Translations under genes and position numbers: made by a program
In this document: piece after piece, positions 6,495 to 10,099 of the stretch
Position numbering within the stretch: position 1 is the stretch's first letter
Layout: each line of letters begins with the position of its first letter
From: Truepera sp.
GTDB taxonomy: Bacteria; Deinococcota; Deinococci; Deinococcales; Trueperaceae
Assembly: GCA_018333775.1 (NCBI GenBank)
Contig: JAGXSO010000013.1
Span: 1 to 10,099, forward strand
Reading direction: 5' to 3'
Length of the DNA: 10,099 bases
The notes under the pieces: model-generated
What the model was told of the DNA's origin: nothing
Databases searched by the model: none
Seen by the model: the letters and a program-made list of their open reading frames with translations, nothing else

Positions 6495-7451
6495 ATGAAC
6501 ACCATCCTCGTCACCGGCGCACTCGGGCAGATCGGCGCCGAGCTCGTCCCCGCCCTGCGCACCCGCTACGGCGACGACTCGGTCGTCGCCTCGGACATCC
6601 GCATCGCGCCCCGCGAGCGCCTAGGGCGCAACGGCCCCTTCGAAATCGTCGACTGCACCGACTCTCACCAGCTACAAGCGGTGGTGCGCAAATATCGGAT
6701 CGACACCATCTACCACCTGGCGGCGCTGCTCTCGGCGGTCTCGGAGCAGAAGCCCCAGGTCGCCTGGGAGGTCAACGTGGGCGGCCTCTACAAGGTGCTC
6801 GAAGTTGCGCGCCAGAACCGCTGCGCGGTGTTCGTACCCAGCTCCATCGGCGCCTTTGGGCCCAGCACCCCGCGCGAGAAGACCCCGCAAGACACCATCC
6901 AGCGCCCCACTACCATGTACGGCGTAACCAAGGTGACCGCAGAGCTGCTCTGCGACTACTACTACCACCGCTTCGGAGTAGATGCGCGGGGCTTGCGCTT
7001 CCCCGGACTGATCTCCTACGTGGCCCCCCCGGGCGGCGGCACCACCGACTATGCGGTGGAGATCTTCTACGCCGCCATCCGCTACGGGCGCTACACCTGC
7101 TTCTTAAAGGGCGATACCCAGCTCGACATGATGTACATGCCCGATGCTATTAACGCCGCCATTCAGCTGATGGCGGCCGACCCCAAAAAGCTCTTGCACC
7201 GCAACGCCTTCAACGTCACCGCCATGCAGTTCACGCCCGAGGTGCTGGCCCAAGAGCTCCGCACCCACCTCCCGGCTTTCACCTTAGACTACGAGATCGA
7301 TCCTGTCCGGCAAGCTATCGCCGACTCCTGGCCGCGCTCGCTAGACGACAGCGCCGCCCGCTCCGAGTGGGGGTGGCGGCCCTGCTACGACCTGCCGGCC
7401 ATGGTGCGGGACATGCTCAGCAAGCTGCGCGCCAAGGCCGAGGCACACTAG
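6495..7451 (+). CDS. tdh: L-threonine 3-dehydrogenase, extended-SDR (epimerase-like) type
   Basis: Oxidises L-threonine with NAD+ to 2-amino-3-ketobutyrate, the first step of threonine breakdown to glycine. The 318-residue protein opens with a Rossmann motif, TGALGQIG (7-14), and has Asp34 at the end of the second strand (ASDI), which favours NAD over NADP. The SDR catalytic set is present: PSSIGAFGPSTP (115-126) supplies the Ser, and YGVTK (142-146) the Tyr and Lys. RFPGLIS (168-174), PGGGTTDYAVE (179-189) and MMYMPDAI (212-219) mark the SDR-type TDH found in several bacteria, unrelated to the zinc-dependent E. coli Tdh. Residue 211 is Asp where I remember Pro in that last motif. ATG 6495 has GGAG 10 nt upstream (6481-6484), slightly far. 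The TAG stop overlaps the Shine-Dalgarno of the kbl-like gene, matching a shared pathway. A generic NAD-dependent epimerase is the less likely alternative. Confidence 0.9.
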   Translation: MNTILVTGALGQIGAELVPALRTRYGDDSVVASDIRIAPRERLGRNGPFEIVDCTDSHQLQAVVRKYRIDTIYHLAALLSAVSEQKPQVAWEVNVGGLYKVLEVARQNRCAVFVPSSIGAFGPSTPREKTPQDTIQRPTTMYGVTKVTAELLCDYYYHRFGVDARGLRFPGLISYVAPPGGGTTDYAVEIFYAAIRYGRYTCFLKGDTQLDMMYMPDAINAAIQLMAADPKKLLHRNAFNVTAMQFTPEVLAQELRTHLPAFTLDYEIDPVRQAIADSWPRSLDDSAARSEWGWRPCYDLPAMVRDMLSKLRAKAEAH

Positions 7452-7455
7452 GAGG
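7450..7455 (+). promoter_or_regulatory. Shine-Dalgarno that sets the kbl start
   Basis: AGGAGG overlaps the tdh TAG stop and lies 4 nt before ATG 7460. It fixes that ATG as the start, rather than the in-frame extension back to 7367 inside tdh, and implies coupled translation. Confidence 0.75.
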
Positions 7456-7459
7456 CCCC

Positions 7460-8686
7460 ATGCCCTTTAACCGTGTTACCCATGCGCTCCAAGCCCACCT
7501 CGACGACCTCGTCGTCAAGGGAACCGCCAAGGGATCCGAGTCGGTCATTACGGCGGTGCTGCCCGCTCAGGGCGAGCGCGGACCGCGCTACCTGATCGCG
7601 GGTGAAGGCGAGCGGCCCTTTATCAAGCTAAACGCCAACAGCTACCTGGGCCTGGCGCTGCATCCGGCGCTCATTGAGGCCGAGGAAGACGCGGTGCGGC
7701 GCTACGGCGTAGGCCCCGGCGCGGTGCGCTTCATCAGCGGCACCCACGCCCCCCATGTAGCGCTCGAAGAGAGGCTGGCAGCCTTTCACCAGCGCGAGGC
7801 GGGGCTGATCTTCAGCTCGGCCTACGCCGCGGTAGTGAGCGTGCTGGTCCCGCTTATTAGCGCTGACACGGCAGTGATTAGCGACGAGCTGAACCACAAC
7901 TGCATCATCAACGCTGTCCGCTTAGCGCGCCCTAAGGCCAAGTTCGTCTATCGGCACCTCGATCTAGCCGACTTAGCGGCCAAGCTCGCCGAGGCTGCAA
8001 CCACCGGCAGCAAGCGGGCCATCATCGTTACCGACGGTATCTTTTCGATGCGCGGGGTACACGCGCCGCTAGCGGAGATCGTCGCGCTGGCACGCCGCTT
8101 CGACGCGCAGTTCCCGGAGAACGCTATCGTCATAGTCGACGACTCGCACGGGGTAGGTGCCTTCGGCGCGACCGGGCGCGGCACCGAGGAGTACGCCGGC
8201 GCCGAGGGCGTCGATATCCTAGTGGCCACGCTCGGCAAGGCCTTCGGCGTCAACGGCGGCTACGCCGTCGGCAGCCGGACACTGGTGCAGTTTTTGCGCG
8301 AGACCGCGATGATGTATCTCTACTCCAACCCCATCACCCCCGGCGAGGCGGCAGCAGCACTTGCAGCGCTTAGGCTGCTCGACAGCCCGGCGGGACTTGA
8401 GCGCCTGGCGCATCTGCGCACCATGACTGGGCGCTTTAAGGGCGGTCTTACGCAGCTCGGCTTTGAGACCCTACCTGGCGAGCATCCGGTGGTGCCGCTG
8501 CTGGTGCGCGACACCGCCCGCACCGCCGCGCTGGTAGCGCACCTGCGGCGGCACGGCGTGCTGGCTACCGGGCTGAACTTCCCGGTGGTGCCGCGCGGCG
8601 ACGAGTCGATCCGTTTTCAGGTCAACGCCGACCATACCCCACACGATATCGACGAGGTACTAGCCGTCCTGGCCGACTTCCGCTAG
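7460..8686 (+). CDS. kbl: PLP-dependent alpha-oxoamine synthase, probable glycine C-acetyltransferase (2-amino-3-ketobutyrate CoA ligase)
   Basis: Probably cleaves 2-amino-3-ketobutyrate with CoA to glycine and acetyl-CoA, finishing the pathway begun by Tdh. The 408-residue fold-type I enzyme shows NANSYLGLALHP (58-69), GAVRFISGTHAPHVALE (87-103), SDELNHNCII with the His that stacks on PLP (His146), TDGIFSMRG (191-199), VDDSHGVGAFG (226-236), the PLP Schiff-base lysine in TLGKAFG (Lys260), YSNPITP (288-294) and SIRFQVNADHTP (383-394). All belong to the alpha-oxoamine synthase family (Kbl, BioF, HemA-type ALAS, SPT). The family alone does not give the substrate; the immediately upstream tdh favours Kbl. 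It departs from E. coli Kbl in an N-terminal section of about 55 residues (AKGSESVITAVLPA, RGPRYLIAG) and in a one-residue-shorter GKAFGVNGGY loop, so it may be a distinct subgroup. No biotin or heme genes are in view to support BioF or ALAS. Confidence 0.82.
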   Translation: MPFNRVTHALQAHLDDLVVKGTAKGSESVITAVLPAQGERGPRYLIAGEGERPFIKLNANSYLGLALHPALIEAEEDAVRRYGVGPGAVRFISGTHAPHVALEERLAAFHQREAGLIFSSAYAAVVSVLVPLISADTAVISDELNHNCIINAVRLARPKAKFVYRHLDLADLAAKLAEAATTGSKRAIIVTDGIFSMRGVHAPLAEIVALARRFDAQFPENAIVIVDDSHGVGAFGATGRGTEEYAGAEGVDILVATLGKAFGVNGGYAVGSRTLVQFLRETAMMYLYSNPITPGEAAAALAALRLLDSPAGLERLAHLRTMTGRFKGGLTQLGFETLPGEHPVVPLLVRDTARTAALVAHLRRHGVLATGLNFPVVPRGDESIRFQVNADHTPHDIDEVLAVLADFR

Positions 8687-8693
8687 GTTCATC

Positions 8694-9707
8694 ATGGCGC
8701 GCTCGGTCTATCTCGCCCATACCGGGGGAACCATCGGTATGAAGCGCACCGCCAAGGGCTATGCACCCGAACCCGGCTACCTGGCCGAGCACCTAGCGGC
8801 CATGCCGGAGCTGCAAGCCCCAGATATGCCGCGCCTGACAGTGCGCGAGTATACGCCGCTGCTAGATTCTGCCGATATGACCCCGCGCGACTGGGAGCGG
8901 ATCGGCCGCGATATCGTGGCGCACCACGACCAGTACGACGGCTTTGTAGTGCTGCACGGCACCGACACCATGGCCTACAGCGCCAGTGCGCTGTCGTTCA
9001 TGCTGGAACATCTTGCCAAACCGGTAATCCTGACCGGCTCGCAGATCCCCTTAGCCGAAGTGCGTAGCGATGCCCGCGAAAACCTGATCACCTCCCTGTT
9101 ATTAGCCGCTCACTATCCACTACCTGAGGTGTGCATCTATCTCAGTGGCCAGCTGCTGCGCGGCAACCGAGCGCGCAAGGTCTCTGCCAGTGGTTTTGAT
9201 GCCTTTGCCTCGCCCAACGCGCCGCCACTCGGCACGGTCGGGGTGGAGATCGCTATCGCCTGGGAGCGGGTGCGGCCCAAGTCCAGTGCCAGAGTAGCGT
9301 TACAACCGCTAGGTGAGGTGAGTGTGGGTGCCCTGCGGCTCTTTCCCGGCATTACTGCCGGCATCGTTGAAAACCTTCTGCGTGCGCCGGTACGGGGGAT
9401 GGTGCTGGAAACCTATGGCGCCGGCAACGCTCCAGCCCGCGACACCGCACTGATGGGAGTGCTGGAGGCTGCTTGCGCCCGCGGTGTGGTGATCGTCAAC
9501 TGCACCCAGTGCTTGCGCGGCAGCGTGATGATGAGCTACGCCACCGGACAGGCGCTGCAGCAAGCCGGGGTAGTCAGCGGCCATGACATGACGCCCGAGG
9601 CGGCGCTGACCAAGCTGTTCTACCTGCTTAGCAAGGGGTTGCCCCCCCAGGAGATTCGCCAATTGGTGCAACAAGACTTGCGCGGTGAGCTAACCTCGGT
9701 AGCTTAA
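8694..9707 (+). CDS. ansA: Type I (cytoplasmic) L-asparaginase
   Basis: Hydrolyses L-asparagine to aspartate and ammonia. The 337-residue length equals that of E. coli AnsA (338), and I recall close similarity throughout. Catalytic residues are visible: Thr13 in HTGGTIGM (9-16), Thr90-Asp91 in LHGTDTMAY (87-95) and Lys162 in RGNRARK (156-162). SQIPLAEVRSDAREN (116-130), SGFDAFASPN (166-175), YGAGNAP and NCTQCLRGSV also match the type I family. The N-terminus has no signal peptide, supporting a cytoplasmic enzyme rather than the periplasmic type II form. ATG 8694 lies 7 nt after the kbl stop, with only a weak AGG upstream, so translation probably depends on coupling within a tdh-kbl-ansA mRNA. 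A C7 run lies in frame near the C-terminus (9642-9648). Archaeal-type Glu-tRNA(Gln) amidotransferase GatD is related but has an extra N-terminal domain that is absent here. Confidence 0.94.
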   Translation: MARSVYLAHTGGTIGMKRTAKGYAPEPGYLAEHLAAMPELQAPDMPRLTVREYTPLLDSADMTPRDWERIGRDIVAHHDQYDGFVVLHGTDTMAYSASALSFMLEHLAKPVILTGSQIPLAEVRSDARENLITSLLLAAHYPLPEVCIYLSGQLLRGNRARKVSASGFDAFASPNAPPLGTVGVEIAIAWERVRPKSSARVALQPLGEVSVGALRLFPGITAGIVENLLRAPVRGMVLETYGAGNAPARDTALMGVLEAACARGVVIVNCTQCLRGSVMMSYATGQALQQAGVVSGHDMTPEAALTKLFYLLSKGLPPQEIRQLVQQDLRGELTSVA

Positions 9708-9715
9708 GATAGATT
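9705..9715 (+). promoter_or_regulatory. Candidate -10 region for tsaD
   Basis: TAAGAT (9705-9710) and the overlapping TAGATT (9710-9715) form an AT-rich island in otherwise GC-rich DNA just before tsaD, which has no good Shine-Dalgarno. TAGATT ends 10 nt before ATG 9726, so the leader would be absent or a few bases. No -35 at a normal distance is convincing: TTGCGC at 9678-9683 is 21 nt from the first box. Confidence 0.3.
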
Positions 9716-9725
9716 TAGAGCGCTT

Positions 9726-10099
9726 ATGGTTATCCTCGGCATCGACACCTCCTGCGACGACACCGGCGTAGGCATCGTGGCCGACGGCCAGGTCGTGGCC
9801 AACGTGGTGGCCTCGCAGACTGCGCTGCATGCGCCCTACGGCGGGGTGATGCCCGAAGCGGCCAGCCGCGAGCACTTAGCAGTCATCGACCAGGTGCTCC
9901 AGCAGGCGCTTGACCAGGCCGGGCTGAAGCTAACTGCCATCGACGCGGTAGCCGCCACCTACGGCCCAGGGCTAGTCGGAGCGCTGCTGGTCGGGCTTAG
10001 TTACGCCAAGGGCCTGGCTTGGGCACGAGGGCTCCCCTTTATCGCTGTGCATCACCTCGAGGGGCACATCGCCAGCAGTCAGGTGGCTCCGCCGTTTCT
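9726..10099 (+). CDS. tsaD: tRNA threonylcarbamoyladenosine transferase subunit TsaD, N-terminal part
   Basis: TsaD (YgjD/Kae1/Gcp family) transfers the threonylcarbamoyl group from threonylcarbamoyl-AMP to A37 of ANN-decoding tRNAs, working with TsaB and TsaE in bacteria. The 124 visible codons hold the ASKHA ATPase opening LGIDTSCDDTGVG (4-16), ASQTALHAPYGGVMPE (29-44), ASREHL (46-51), GPGLVGALLVG (80-90) and the metal-binding HxxxH in HHLEGH (His110, His114). The family is usually about 330-350 residues, so roughly two thirds lies past the window edge. ATG 9726 is chosen because it places LGIDTS at the usual position and follows the ansA stop by 18 nt. The DDTGVG wording, rather than the DET-A of many proteobacteria, recalls Deinococcus/Thermus TsaD. 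It may be read from its own short or leaderless mRNA or as the last gene of the tdh group. Confidence 0.95.
   Translation, partial: MVILGIDTSCDDTGVGIVADGQVVANVVASQTALHAPYGGVMPEAASREHLAVIDQVLQQALDQAGLKLTAIDAVAATYGPGLVGALLVGLSYAKGLAWARGLPFIAVHHLEGHIASSQVAPPF

Noticed and set aside
7367..7459. Upstream in-frame extension of the kbl-like gene inside tdh
   Set aside because: AGGAGG at 7450-7455 with ATG 7460 is a far better start, and the extension is the off-frame reading of the tdh C-terminus.
1..10099. CRISPR array, tRNA/rRNA genes, insertion sequences, phage genes, and the Deinococcus radiation-response palindrome
   Set aside because: I read both strands for regular repeats, cloverleaf ends, transposase motifs and that palindrome and saw none; nearly all bases belong to the eight genes.

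Overview
The window is GC-rich, densely coding DNA with short gaps and no mobile elements, RNA genes or CRISPR. Several proteins resemble the Deinococcota (Deinococcus-Thermus) forms as I remember them: a long RecJ with an extra C-terminal domain, an MnmA with RFWPDD and CCSPDAAY stretches, and a TsaD opening LGIDTSCDDTGVG. Two or three genes also look as if they are translated from leaderless mRNAs, which are common in Deinococcus. A Deinococcota host, perhaps a relative of Truepera rather than Deinococcus proper, is my inference. It rests on remembered sequences, not on a search.

Layout. The left end (1-1016, minus strand) is most of mnmA, a tRNA 2-thiouridylase whose C-terminus lies outside the window. 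A 66-bp divergent gap separates it from a rightward run. That run begins with a two-TM LapA/DUF1049-like membrane protein (1083-1433), then recJ (single-strand exonuclease, to 3569), then a 954-residue fused FAD/Fe-S dehydrogenase of the D-2-hydroxyglutarate/D-lactate type (3574-6438). These three are packed tightly enough to share an mRNA. After 56 bp holding an inverted repeat comes a second tight group: tdh (SDR-type L-threonine 3-dehydrogenase, 6495-7451), a kbl-like alpha-oxoamine synthase (7460-8686) and a type I cytoplasmic L-asparaginase (8694-9707). An 18-bp AT-rich gap then leads into the start of tsaD (9726-window end).

How they fit together. tdh and kbl together convert threonine to glycine and acetyl-CoA. 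With the asparaginase they form a small module for breaking down aspartate-family amino acids. The FAD/Fe-S enzyme just upstream is another catabolic dehydrogenase. The window ends with enzymes for two different tRNA modifications, s2U34 (MnmA) and t6A37 (TsaD).

I see no clearly new system. The points most worth checking are the recJ start (no ATG/GTG/TTG where the Shine-Dalgarno and the N-terminal homology place it), the lapA and recJ frames separated only by a UAG, the probable leaderless start of mnmA, and the exact identity of the kbl-like enzyme.
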